From an uncultured Bacilli bacterium (GTDB taxonomy: Bacteria; Bacillota_I; Bacilli_A; RF39; UBA660): DNA of 64,000 nt. This document shows, in pieces, positions 18,701 to 27,709 of this stretch. The translations under genes were made by a program, and so were the position numbers. The stretch is from assembly GCA_934096295.1 (NCBI GenBank), contig CAKOLL010000001.1, positions 124,001-188,000 on the forward strand, written 5' to 3'. Below the pieces are notes generated by a model. It had not been told where the DNA came from, made no database searches, and worked only from the letters and a program-made list of their open reading frames with translations. Position 1 is the first letter of the stretch; each line of letters starts with the position of its first letter.

Positions 18701-21700
18701 CACCACCAAAAACATGTTTCGTGATATTTGCCTTATCTGATATATTTACTAAAGTATTTTTATTTACAATTGCAGTTTGACCATTACCTCCGCCATAAAC
18801 AGATCCTTCCACTTGACCATTAGTTACTGAGACATTAGTACTATTTGTAACTATTGCTTGGTTACCTCCGCCATAAACGTTTTTAGAAATATTTCCACCT
18901 TTTACATTTACAACAGGATTAGCTGTATTTGCAATATTTCCACCGCCGTAAACATCACCGATATTACCATCTAAAACATTAACTAAACTATTTATAGTAT
19001 TTCCACCAATATTATTTCCACCATAAACATAGATTATTTTTTCTCCGGTAGTATCAACATATGAATTAGTTCCATTTTCAGCAGTAAATGTATGGGATAC
19101 ACTGAAATCTTCAACACTTTCCATAGATAGAACCTCAAACTCTAGAGTTATTGATGAATTAGCAGGAATAGGATTTGTTCCATAGTAAATATTTTGTTCA
19201 TTAAATGAATATGTGTAATCTTCTTCCGTAATAGCTGTTGAGGTATAATTTGTAAATATTTTAGAATTTGGTATATGTAAAGAACCATTATATTTGGTTA
19301 TACTTGAACTTGTATTATTTATAAGTTCCATTTTTATTTTAGCTATAGTTGGATATTCTGTACTTTGCCATGTAGTTTTTTCAACAGTATAAGTAATATT
19401 TGCTAGAACCTCAGGGGTTGTTTTAGTATCAGCATCTACGGTTACATTGGAGTTTGTAACAGTTCCAGATTGATTTGAACCTCCGTAAACCTCTTTGATG
19501 CTTCCACCATTTACTAAAACATTTGTAGTCTCTACGCTGGCTTCTTTTCCACCACCGAAAACATAATTTATAACACCTTTAGCTTTAGTTATAGTTACAT
19601 TACTTTCGGTTGTATCAGCTTTATTACCCCCGCCATAAACCTCTTTAGTAGAAACACCTTCAATAGATATATCACTTTTATTGGTTGTTCCTCCGGCATT
19701 ATTACCACCATAGATATACGAAGATATCCCACTTTTAGCTGTTACATTGGCTAAAGTAACCGAACCCGTTATATTAGAACCACCATAAGTATTTGTTGTT
19801 TTTCCACCATCTATAAAAACATTACTACTTTCAACAACATCTGCACTTTGACCACCACCATAAGTATTTTCAACTAAGGCATTATTAGTAAGTGTTATAT
19901 TTGTTTTATTGGTGCTTGCAAATTTACCTCCGCCATAAGCATCTGTAACAGTACCATCATAAAGAGTTACATTACTAGTTACGGTTTGGCCTCCGATGTT
20001 ATTGCCGCCGTATAAAGCTAAAATTTCACCACCACGAATATAGACATTAGATTCGTTTACATCCCCAATTTCATTTGAGCCTCCGAAAACACTAGCTATT
20101 GTGCCACCATTAATAGTTACATCACTTTTTGTTAAATCAGTTTTGTTTCCGCCGCCATAAACATTTTCTATATGACCATTATTAACTACCACTACAACAT
20201 TTTTACTAGGCATTCCTGCAGCGTCATTAGCTCCGAAGACATTTGTAATTTCGCCATCATTTATAGTTACAGAAACATCGCCATAAACTTTAGGTGTATA
20301 GGTATTGCTTCCTTGTCCTCCGCCGAAAACATTGGTGATTTTACCTTTATTTACAACAACTTTGGTATTATAATTTGAGGATGTAGCAGAATTTGATGTG
20401 CCATTTACAGAACCAAAAGAGCTTCCACCATAAACTGAACCAATCTCTGGAATAGTGTCATAGGAATCACTACCGATAGTTATATTTACATTATTACCCA
20501 CAAATGTCCCGGGAGCACTAGTGCTATCATAACCACCTAGACCTCCACCATAAACTGCGGTATGAACTATACCACCATAGATAAATATATTTGTATCGCC
20601 ATAAATTGTACCTTTTTGATTTGAGCCACCATAAATACCACCGTAGATATCTCCATCATACATATTTATAGTAACGGTTGCACTTTTTGATGATGAACCT
20701 GAACCATTTTTATTTCCACCACCATAAAGAGAACCATAAATTGTGCCACCTAGAATTTCAATATCTGTTGTAGTTGTTGATTTATTGCTACTTACTCCGA
20801 CGGATGAAAAGTTTCCTCCGCCATAAACATCATTATTTATTTGGGCAGAATCAGCAATTATAATAACAGAATTATCACTTGAGCCAATAGTATCATAAGA
20901 ACTATTTCCGTTTCCTATTCCAAAAACGTTACCTGCTCCGGCTCCATATAATTCATTTTTATTATTTACATATTCACTTTTACCAATAATAGATTTTCCA
21001 CCCACATAAATATAAGCACCACCGTTAACGGTACCTTCACCATTACCTGATTCGTATCCATTTGAACCGCCGAAGATACTATAGTTTATTGTGCCACCAG
21101 TCATTTGAATGATACGATTACCATAAGTTGCAGTTTGTCCAGCACCTCCGATAACCATATCTATTTCCCCACCGGTTATGTACATGTATGAGTCATTATA
21201 ATTACTACGATTAGTTCCTGTAATCGGTCCCCCGATTAAATTGTAAGTATATCCACCTTCGTATTTTACTCTCCTTGAGGTATAATGAGTACCCCAGCCA
21301 CGGCCTCCGATATAAATACCAGCATATGCATCATATTTATTATTACCAAATGAACCGCTTCGAACTGTTAAATCAAAACCAATATCAACTGGGTCAATTG
21401 TGTAGTAAATTCCTCCCCAAGAGCCTGATGCCGCATATGCTACGATTAAATTAGAATTATTTTTTTGGACTCTATCATAGTCACAGCCATAAATACCTTT
21501 TGATTTAACATAACTTGTTGTATTTTGATTTATTCCACCATTTGTAAGTGAGGCATTATTATAAAAACCTGATTCAATTATTAATCTAAACTTTGTTTCA
21601 TTTGAATTTGATCCTGTAGTTCCATTTGAGCCTCCGAGAACTGAATCAAATGAGGCGTTACTACCACTTTGAATTATACCTCGACCAAGTTTTACGTTAT

Positions 21701-23159
21701 GCCAATTACCATAAAATGTTCCGGTATCACTTGTTCCACTTGCAGTATCAGGTTTAGCAGTTGTAAGGGTGCTTCCATAATTTATTTTTACATTTTCAAT
21801 AACTAAGTCATTATAAGCATGAACCGCTACTCCATTCCAAGCATTAGTCCTTAGATTCCATGTTACACTTGACCGATAATCAGTGCCATTATATGTGCTT
21901 GTTACTGTAAATGGTTTATTTACGTTTGACCAAGTGGATGATATAGTATTAGTTAAAAAAGCAATATTTGTATCTCTAGTTGGTAAGTAATAATATTCAT
22001 TAGCACTATCATATGTATTTGGGCTACCATCTGTGGCATAATATTGTACTAATTCATATAAAACACAACTATTACTTTGACATGTTCCACTTTGCTTTAC
22101 CCCATTTACATCATATAATTCACTAATATTTGTATTTCTACTGACAGTAACTTTTTTATAGTATCCTGACATGTTACTATCACTACTTAAATTAGGATTT
22201 TCTTTTTCTTCCGTAGATATAATTGGTCTATTTAATGTGCTTGGATCGACCTCGGTCATATTTCTATTTACAAGTTCATAATATGTTGTTCCTTCAGTAT
22301 AATTTTCATTATTTATTAAACTATAATAAGTACATCCACTACTATTCCAACAAGTACACCAGTTTTGTCTATTACCAGAAGAATCATAATAGTTACGACA
22401 GCTACCAAGATAAGATATAGTTACAGCTTTATAATAGCCTCGCATATTAAAGTCACCATACACTGTTTCAGTATATGTTGTACCAGTTTTTTTCATCTTT
22501 TTAGTATCAAAATTACTAATATTATTCCATGAGTTGGTTATTCTTTCAACACTAGCATTTAACCAACTAGCATGCATAGTTATATCTATTTCTTCTTCAT
22601 TTGTTATAGGAATTTCTACATATCTTGTATAATATGAATCATCATATGTTATTTTTGCCCTATTATAATCAGTAACCCAGCCATTAAAACCTTTATCGTT
22701 TGGTCTATTTGTAAATGGATTATCTATTAATTCAATAGTTATTTTATTATTAGTTATAGGTAGTACTTTATAATATATAAATGTATCCTGTAATTCTGTG
22801 GTAGAAACATATCCTTTTAACCCACTATTTATATCAGTACTTGAATATGTAATTTTTACTTTTATTAAATTAGTTTCATCATATATTTTCTTATTTACTT
22901 TCGTAGGCATTGTACCATCTGAATCTGTATAATTAAGTCCCATGTAGTAATAATAGTCATCTTCTTCATTATCAACTGTTACAATATTTTCACTTATTCC
23001 ACTACGTCCAGATGATATGGTATTTGAATTAATCCTTGTTATATTATCTCCGAATGTAAAAAAGAAAGTAAATACATTAAAACTTAAATATATAATACAT
23101 ATACTTATTACAATAAAATGTACTTTAATATTCTTGTTTTTAAATATATTTACCTTCAT
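15750..23159 (-). CDS. giant glycine-rich repeat surface protein, 2469 residues
   Basis: N-terminal membrane segment (about 13-36) without a clear cleavage motif, so it is exported and perhaps anchored by its N-terminus. Residues about 60-330 contain two similar Cys- and Tyr-rich modules (GYYKAVTISY... and GYYKKVTVSR...). From about 640 to 1600 there are about 29 copies of a 20-25 residue unit centred on [VI][YF]GG[GS]N, a pattern that suggests a right-handed beta-helix; a non-repeat Ig-like domain (about 1240-1375) is inserted. The C-terminal 850 residues look like several beta-sandwich domains. No LPxTG or choline-binding repeats. Second-from-top genes of the same operon are SipW substrates. 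Likely an adhesin or fibre backbone. Confidence 0.75.
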   Translation of the reverse strand: MKVNIFKNKNIKVHFIVISICIIYLSFNVFTFFFTFGDNITRINSNTISSGRSGISENIVTVDNEEDDYYYYMGLNYTDSDGTMPTKVNKKIYDETNLIKVKITYSSTDINSGLKGYVSTTELQDTFIYYKVLPITNNKITIELIDNPFTNRPNDKGFNGWVTDYNRAKITYDDSYYTRYVEIPITNEEEIDITMHASWLNASVERITNSWNNISNFDTKKMKKTGTTYTETVYGDFNMRGYYKAVTISYLGSCRNYYDSSGNRQNWCTCWNSSGCTYYSLINNENYTEGTTYYELVNRNMTEVDPSTLNRPIISTEEKENPNLSSDSNMSGYYKKVTVSRNTNISELYDVNGVKQSGTCQSNSCVLYELVQYYATDGSPNTYDSANEYYYLPTRDTNIAFLTNTISSTWSNVNKPFTVTSTYNGTDYRSSVTWNLRTNAWNGVAVHAYNDLVIENVKINYGSTLTTAKPDTASGTSDTGTFYGNWHNVKLGRGIIQSGSNASFDSVLGGSNGTTGSNSNETKFRLIIESGFYNNASLTNGGINQNTTSYVKSKGIYGCDYDRVQKNNSNLIVAYAASGSWGGIYYTIDPVDIGFDLTVRSGSFGNNKYDAYAGIYIGGRGWGTHYTSRRVKYEGGYTYNLIGGPITGTNRSNYNDSYMYITGGEIDMVIGGAGQTATYGNRIIQMTGGTINYSIFGGSNGYESGNGEGTVNGGAYIYVGGKSIIGKSEYVNNKNELYGAGAGNVFGIGNGNSSYDTIGSSDNSVIIIADSAQINNDVYGGGNFSSVGVSSNKSTTTTDIEILGGTIYGSLYGGGNKNGSGSSSKSATVTINMYDGDIYGGIYGGSNQKGTIYGDTNIFIYGGIVHTAVYGGGLGGYDSTSAPGTFVGNNVNITIGSDSYDTIPEIGSVYGGSSFGSVNGTSNSATSSNYNTKVVVNKGKITNVFGGGQGSNTYTPKVYGDVSVTINDGEITNVFGANDAAGMPSKNVVVVVNNGHIENVYGGGNKTDLTKSDVTINGGTIASVFGGSNEIGDVNESNVYIRGGEILALYGGNNIGGQTVTSNVTLYDGTVTDAYGGGKFASTNKTNITLTNNALVENTYGGGQSADVVESSNVFIDGGKTTNTYGGSNITGSVTLANVTAKSGISSYIYGGNNAGGTTNKSDISIEGVSTKEVYGGGNKADTTESNVTITKAKGVINYVFGGGKEASVETTNVLVNGGSIKEVYGGSNQSGTVTNSNVTVDADTKTTPEVLANITYTVEKTTWQSTEYPTIAKIKMELINNTSSSITKYNGSLHIPNSKIFTNYTSTAITEEDYTYSFNEQNIYYGTNPIPANSSITLEFEVLSMESVEDFSVSHTFTAENGTNSYVDTTGEKIIYVYGGNNIGGNTINSLVNVLDGNIGDVYGGGNIANTANPVVNVKGGNISKNVYGGGNQAIVTNSTNVSVTNGQVEGSVYGGGNGQTAIVNKNTLVNISDKANITKHVFGGGNAAATGLSENDNSTSTVNIAGGKISGSVYGGANTSVVYGEAFVNIGANVISDSSLVKNDIDIAGTIFGGGEANESGSEIYDYSFISVTTGINIKIDGEGYDNFAMHGSIFGSGNASSTTGYSYINIYNYGTFDNYQKNISIQRADTVTISNSAIELIGATDRTNEYSDVLFTISRVKKLKLKNNSTLFLQTGSNLLEHFNSLVDINGTEELASVTIADDGTITKNVNNRLYMLEGKNLNIATNEQVTQYGKVTGMTFFGMYKLNASKNAITALYNPKYDQNSEVSNSDAYAFMSGSYVLGLHEANHDIKVNGFYSNFIPEENPTNIKVDYIKPIPEDSNYYMWVIGEQVASYEITLTASKYLTLGTVELPLRNNYNANSIFSIVGFNYDSLDPNVSFIDEADVPRIAENPEDADKIMGLSIKNGSGFVTKGTISFLTGTTDNLKGTKDFERENTTSVPSLVFYLYHSKNLQTSGNMGSVIISMLVTTKIDDLNSEVERVNIVVNLTRALYNTNEYEATIAPSKHYEMFATSDVAITDKGSFSSYYSLYMPSETSPYKEGYHRSLVSTYLFPENTKITMIDLVTRTIPEYYYYVVTSEDVENAALEYERYKEVSYDFSKFIKMGSTNMDNIYDDASNNEIYYNSSDGYTHEEFIFIIDFSGTNITENQINKSLLIELRNKDNRTITSVLGASQSSMFYDIYTGTEAKIELDAKLRSDEIYPGNKAYLNVTTNFVKPIYNNVEITDTTFDDKRLGLKLTIFDSNNNIVTGASLLGISFDVGGKSYYPRIDGTTRINIASSVANVSSEIKINVPSTLAPGTYTLLIESFGSPDGIYYGLYSSAQKELNFKVLNNSYGLSMNIKDELLIIDKEKGLNLLGNNSFVFTINHTSVLENPSIHISLYRRDYNTTYSVNYELVDIKDYFSYNFIDTNVPNEYILLDKALRENNIFMNLNSNLKTGTYRLTLSIYNNNEYIGNIYKYLLIR

Positions 23160-23175
23160 ATTAATACTCCTTCAT

Positions 23176-24165
23176 TTATGATGGATTTGTACTAAATTGG
23201 AATTTAAAATCTAGGTTTCCCACGGCTGAATTATTTTCACAATCTACATCTTGTCCTTCAAGCCAGATATATATTCTTATCTTTGTAATACCACTTTTAA
23301 TTGCAAATATTTCTTTATTATTTATAAAGTTTGCTGGTGTTAAATAATCTACAACAACAGTTTCAAATAAATTTGGATAATATGTTGAATTAGCTTTTTC
23401 AACAGGTATATTTTTTAAATTACTTTTAATACCATCATACTTAACTGGGGGATTATTACTTTCACTTACTGTAATTTTATATACCTCACTAGCATGCTTT
23501 ATTCCATATTCATTATGAACATCATAATTTGGTTCCCAGATATATACATCATCATTACTTGCATTATTTAAACTTTGAATAAAATCTAAATTAGCATTAG
23601 ATACTGTATTACCAAGTACTATAAATCCAAGTCTGGTGGCATTTTCAATTCCAGGGATTTTATCTCCGACGTATTTTGCCCCAGATTCCGGAGTTAAATA
23701 AAGTGTTGTATCTTTATTTGACTTTAAAAAGATATCAAATGCTATGAACATACCATCTTCATTATTTGATGTTTCTATTTCTCTATTTGCATTTAGTACA
23801 TAGTCACCATTCATATTATTAGTGACATTACCATAATACAACATTAATTTACCATTTTCAAGTCCCCCGGAGGTAGAAACTGGTTCTAATTTTAAAGGAA
23901 GCTGATTAACACTAGTCTTATATGTATCTTTAGCATTTTTTAAATCTTCACTTGTTACATATGATTTAAATGTTTTACCATCACTTGATATTTCAATTCC
24001 CCCTTGGGCTTCTACCCTAACATTAAGGCTATCAATGTATACTATTCTATTAACTGTAAACCAAGCATAGGTTGAACTTGCTAAAAATATACCTGTTATA
24101 AGAATTAAAAATAATAAATATGTTTTTCTAATTTCTTTTTGTCTCTTTTTATTCTTTTTATTCAT
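23176..24165 (-). CDS. SipW-dependent exported protein, paralogue of 10739-11800
   Basis: 329 residues with basic N-terminus, membrane segment (about 12-30) and SSTYAWFTVNR, the SipW substrate signal. It shares with the 353-residue protein the EPVSTSGG/EPVSTIGE segment, IWEPNYDVH and the final YIWLEGQDVDCENN block, so they arose by duplication. It overlaps the upstream gene by 8 bases and precedes the giant protein by 16 bases, indicating one operon. The conserved Cys in the terminal block is single, so intramolecular disulfides are unlikely. Probable minor or major subunit of the surface structure. Confidence 0.75.
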   Translation of the reverse strand: MNKKNKKRQKEIRKTYLLFLILITGIFLASSTYAWFTVNRIVYIDSLNVRVEAQGGIEISSDGKTFKSYVTSEDLKNAKDTYKTSVNQLPLKLEPVSTSGGLENGKLMLYYGNVTNNMNGDYVLNANREIETSNNEDGMFIAFDIFLKSNKDTTLYLTPESGAKYVGDKIPGIENATRLGFIVLGNTVSNANLDFIQSLNNASNDDVYIWEPNYDVHNEYGIKHASEVYKITVSESNNPPVKYDGIKSNLKNIPVEKANSTYYPNLFETVVVDYLTPANFINNKEIFAIKSGITKIRIYIWLEGQDVDCENNSAVGNLDFKFQFSTNPS

Positions 24166-24859
24166 CTAAATGTTCCTCTCTTATTTCCATATGCATTTTT
24201 ATTTCTCCCCCGATTATGTCATTTAAACAATCAGGATCTTCCCCTTCAAGATATATTACAATGGTAAATTTATCTATATCACCAACTTTAAAATCATTAC
24301 GAGATTTTAAAACTACAGTATCATCTTTATAAAACATTTCTGTATCTTTTTCTGCCTCACCAGAATCTTTATTTTTTTTAGCATAAACAGTTTCTTCATC
24401 GTTTAAATAAACTATTACTCTGACTGCTTCATCTACTCCTTTTATAACATCATCTATTTTAATAGTGTACCAATAATTTACACTAACATTACCTTCGTTT
24501 TCAATATAAAATGTATACGCTATATAGTTATCACCATTATGGCTACCTCCATTTGATGAAGAATTAACATCTTTAGGAATCCAATCATAAGTAATGTTAT
24601 CCATATCATTTAAAGTATCTGCAAAAAGCTTTCTTTGATGGGCTTTTTCTTCTTTATCTGAATAAAGAATTATACCTTTTTCATCTTGTAATTTTGAATC
24701 TAAACTAATTGTAAATCTATTAACATTAAATATTATACTTAATATGGCAAAGATTAATAAAAATATTAAAATTAATAAACTTATAATTATTTTTGTTCTA
24801 AGCAATGTCTTTTTTCTTTTTTTGATTTTATCTGCGGTTAATATTACTTCTTTTGCCAT
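24158..24859 (-). CDS. membrane-anchored extracellular protein with EGxDxDC block
   Basis: 233 residues: about 20 basic cytoplasmic residues, one membrane segment (about 23-44) and an extracellular domain. No T-Y-A-x-F cleavage motif is visible, so it may stay anchored. The C-terminus YLEGEDPDCLNDIIGGEI matches the terminal block of the two TYAWF proteins at 10739 and 23176, showing a shared fold. First gene of the operon running to 11907. The order suggests an anchor or initiator for the surface structure; that is inference. Confidence 0.65.
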   Translation of the reverse strand: MAKEVILTADKIKKRKKTLLRTKIIISLLILIFLLIFAILSIIFNVNRFTISLDSKLQDEKGIILYSDKEEKAHQRKLFADTLNDMDNITYDWIPKDVNSSSNGGSHNGDNYIAYTFYIENEGNVSVNYWYTIKIDDVIKGVDEAVRVIVYLNDEETVYAKKNKDSGEAEKDTEMFYKDDTVVLKSRNDFKVGDIDKFTIVIYLEGEDPDCLNDIIGGEIKMHMEIREEHLDE

Positions 24860-24929
24860 ATTTATAACTCCTTACTTTAAGTTTAGCATAATAAAACTTG
24901 TATCTTCAATCATTTTTAAGCATTAGACA

Positions 24930-24958
24930 TTGTACTAGACACTTTTTTATGATATAAT
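24930..24958 (+). promoter_or_regulatory. promoter of the plus-strand TYAKY protein
   Basis: TTGTAC (24930-24935), 17-base spacer, TATAAT (24953-24958), followed by GGAGG (24971-24975) and the ATG at 24982. Confidence 0.7.
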
Positions 24959-24981
24959 TTTTTATCATAAGGAGGTATGAA

Positions 24982-25569
24982 ATGAATGTTGCTAGAAAAT
25001 TAATTCTACTTATGTCTATTATATCTCTTTTCTTTTGTGTAACGACGATTAATGAAACTTATGCAAAATATAGTACTAGTATGGGAGGTAAAACTAGTAT
25101 TAGTGTAGCAAGATGGCATATACTTGTTAATAATCAGGATGTTAGAAATAACTCAAGTACTGAGGCAGAACTTACACCAACATTTTTAGGTACTGAACAT
25201 ATTGCAGAAGATGTTATAGCACCTACTGCGGAAGGTTATGTTGATTTAGTAATTGATTCATCAAATGTTGATGTATCATTTAGTTACACGATTACTCCAG
25301 ATGTTGATGCAACAAGTGCTGTAAGTGATTTAGTAATTACTAGTTATACCTTAAATGGTGGTGAAAAAATAAATATCAATAATGGAGATTCTATTACTGA
25401 TAATATTTATAAAAAAGATAATGTTAATATAACATCAATTAGATTATTTGTTAAATGGGATGATGGAAGCTCTAATAAAATGGATAATGAAGCTGATACA
25501 AATGCAACATTATCGGGTGAAAAAGCTAAATTAAAACTAGCAATTAACTTTATTCAAATACCAAACTAA
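24982..25569 (+). CDS. SipW-dependent exported protein (TYAKY type), plus strand
   Basis: 195 residues. Signal segment (about 5-22) then NETYAKYSTSM, the SipW substrate motif; the mature domain has APTAEGYVDLVIDSSNVDVSFSYTI, the turn-strand pattern also found in the TFGLF protein at 12980. It is the only island protein on the plus strand, with a good promoter, a consensus ribosome site and a strong terminator, so it is a monocistronic gene divergent from the main operon. Independent control hints at a distinct role, such as a major fibre subunit. Confidence 0.75.
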   Translation: MNVARKLILLMSIISLFFCVTTINETYAKYSTSMGGKTSISVARWHILVNNQDVRNNSSTEAELTPTFLGTEHIAEDVIAPTAEGYVDLVIDSSNVDVSFSYTITPDVDATSAVSDLVITSYTLNGGEKININNGDSITDNIYKKDNVNITSIRLFVKWDDGSSNKMDNEADTNATLSGEKAKLKLAINFIQIPN

Positions 25570-25572
25570 AAC

Positions 25573-25609
25573 GAGATAGCATACGCTATCTCATTTATTT
25601 TGTTATTTT
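25573..25609 (+). terminator. terminator of the plus-strand TYAKY gene
   Basis: GAGATAGC, 4-base loop, GCTATCTC (25573-25592), then ATTTATTTTG. Strong stem. Confidence 0.85.
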
Positions 25610-25629
25610 AATATATACTTTGTATATTC

Positions 25630-27561
25630 TCAATTTATAATTAGTGGGTCAGATTGAGTCCCTGATCCAGATTTATAGGTTATGGAAGACTCGAGATTGA
25701 AGGACGGCCGAACCGCAAAGCTGCTGGACACGTTGTGGTCGTCCACGTAATCTCTGATCACACTGAACGCATTGCCCGAACCGCCCGCATTACGGGAAAA
25801 TGTCCATTCATTATATCCCATATACATCCAATTATTGTTTCTTTCAGTCCTATAATTATTCATTATTGTTGTCCATGATTCTGGACTTGCCGCGAATCCA
25901 TAATCGGATACATACATTAAGCCTATTTTTGCTTCATATTCTGTAGCATTATCTGTGCTATTTGTTGTTACTGGACCTACTATTTCATTTTGATATGCTA
26001 CTGATGGAACTACAATTCCTATATTTGACCACGTATTTCCTCCGACTTTCCATATTGTAACAGCTATCTTTTTTGACCATTCCGTTCCTATATTATTTAT
26101 AAAATTTGTATTTAAGTTTGTTTTATTTAACAAGCTTGTACTCCAGGTATTTGTAGCTTTGTTTGTAGCCTTATAATTCCAATAATATGTATTAATTGAT
26201 GTTAAAGTTCCTTTATAATAATTCGCATCTGGTGTTTTTGATCTTACATAATCACCATCTGTTCCCAACAAATCACTTGTTGCATAATCATATTTTATTA
26301 ATTTTACCTTATCATTTATTACTCCGGTGATTCTATATAAATTATCTGTTGGACATGGACTTGCTGTTGACCCAAAACATACATAATTTGATAAATCTTC
26401 TTGAGCTAAGGTTACCAACGTTTCTTCTCCTGCTCCCATTTCTTCTATTCCTAACCAATATTGATTTGCCTCTGTTATTAGGTAAGCATTTCCTGTACAA
26501 GCATCTTGAGTTACGGTTCCGCCACCAACAGTATATACATTTTCTCCTGAAGATGTTATACATTTACTATTAGCACTATCCCAACTTACTGACTTTTTAT
26601 TTGAAAATAAGGCACTTGTTGAATTATCTCCATACATGACACCACTGTCTTTTGTAATTTTATAAACATTTGAACAATTTCCTTTTAACGACACATTAAT
26701 ATCTCCATCAATGTTTACTACATCATTTCCATCATATTTGCATGAGTATAAATCTGGATGTGCATCTCCTCCTGAATATCTATATGAGTTATCTCCAGCT
26801 CCATTTGCTAAACTTGCATTGTGTATTGTTATTTTTGACGTTTCATATCCTAAATTTCCATATTTTATTATACAATCTTTTAAGTTTTCTCCATCACTAC
26901 AATAATCTGCTATTGTTGGATTGTATTCTCCTTTTTTTACTACAACTTTTGCTCCAAAATCTTTTCCAGCGTTTTTAGATTGGTCTTCATTATAGTTTAT
27001 CATTGTTATTGTTATATTCCATTGTTCTTCTTTTTTAGGATTTGCTGTTATTTCTCTATTATCTAATATTGTTACTAATCCTGTTACTCCAGTTATATCA
27101 TATCCTGATATTGATGCACCACTTGCATCTGTTACTGTTTTATATGTTAAACTTGAAATGTTTGTTACAGCATTTCCATCTGCATCTGTTATACTAAGTA
27201 TTAGTTCTGGTGTATCTGCATTTATTGAATAGCCAAATGTATTTGTATATATACTTAAATACAAATAGTAATTTTCTGTTGCTGTATTTGTTTTACTATT
27301 TGCTGTCAATAATGCTTTTGCAAATGTTGAACCTGTTTGATTACCTTTACCTTGTGCAAAGTTTTCTTGATCGAGTGTTAATGTTATTGGGTTACCTGTT
27401 TCAAATGTTAAAGTATCCACAGTATTTGCATTAATCCTAATATCTGTTTGTGAGCCTTCTCCGGTCTGTGCTTGAAAGTAAGCATATGTTGCTCCGATAA
27501 TTAAAATTGTTAATGCTATTATAGATGCAATTGAAATTATTTTCGTTTTATTTTTTTCCAT
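25630..27561 (-). CDS. exported protein with variable C-type-lectin-like C-terminus
   Basis: 643 residues. Membrane/signal segment (about 8-24) with GATYAYFQAQTG, a SipW-type signal; a TasA-like beta domain to about 220; a Cys-containing middle; and a C-terminal domain running from NLYRITGVINDKVKLIKYDYA to AVRPSFNLESS and GSGTQSDPLII, the layout of formylglycine-enzyme/C-type-lectin folds found in variable surface proteins. Its paralogue is at 47742-49289; the N-terminal 110 residues are nearly identical, while the middle of the last domain differs strongly and is GC-rich. Sits between convergent and tandem surface genes. Likely a ligand-binding surface protein. Confidence 0.75.
   Translation of the reverse strand: MEKNKTKIISIASIIALTILIIGATYAYFQAQTGEGSQTDIRINANTVDTLTFETGNPITLTLDQENFAQGKGNQTGSTFAKALLTANSKTNTATENYYLYLSIYTNTFGYSINADTPELILSITDADGNAVTNISSLTYKTVTDASGASISGYDITGVTGLVTILDNREITANPKKEEQWNITITMINYNEDQSKNAGKDFGAKVVVKKGEYNPTIADYCSDGENLKDCIIKYGNLGYETSKITIHNASLANGAGDNSYRYSGGDAHPDLYSCKYDGNDVVNIDGDINVSLKGNCSNVYKITKDSGVMYGDNSTSALFSNKKSVSWDSANSKCITSSGENVYTVGGGTVTQDACTGNAYLITEANQYWLGIEEMGAGEETLVTLAQEDLSNYVCFGSTASPCPTDNLYRITGVINDKVKLIKYDYATSDLLGTDGDYVRSKTPDANYYKGTLTSINTYYWNYKATNKATNTWSTSLLNKTNLNTNFINNIGTEWSKKIAVTIWKVGGNTWSNIGIVVPSVAYQNEIVGPVTTNSTDNATEYEAKIGLMYVSDYGFAASPESWTTIMNNYRTERNNNWMYMGYNEWTFSRNAGGSGNAFSVIRDYVDDHNVSSSFAVRPSFNLESSITYKSGSGTQSDPLIIN
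25702..25807 (-). other. GC-rich hypervariable segment, candidate retroelement target
   Basis: Within the lectin-like domain, between EWTFSR and AVRPSFNLESS. By hand count 57 of the 100 bases 25701-25800 are G or C, against roughly 30% around it. Codons are mostly NNC/NNT/NNG with Asn, Asp, Gly, Ser and Tyr, as expected when AAC/AAT template codons are adenine-mutagenised. No reverse transcriptase or template repeat is seen in the window. Confidence 0.5.
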
Positions 27562-27670
27562 ACTACTACACTCCTAATATTAGTATGATTACATACTTTA
27601 ATATCATACTCTATAATAATAGTATAGCACACAATGCCACTGCTAGGCTATAAAAAAGTTATAGTTTTTT

Positions 27671-27709
27671 AGAAAAAAATAAAATGATGAAGGATATTTT
27701 CATCATTTT
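27671..27709 (-). terminator. terminator of the ATPase cassette A operon
   Basis: Minus strand AAAATGATGAA, 7-base loop, TTCATCATTTT (27681-27691 with 27699-27709), then ATTTTTTT. Closes the 28-34 kb operon. Confidence 0.85.

Noticed and set aside
26342..27434. Several frames of 64-78 codons opposite the 643-residue gene
   Set aside because: They are Leu- or Arg-rich shadows of the repetitive coding strand, lacking ribosome sites and family motifs.
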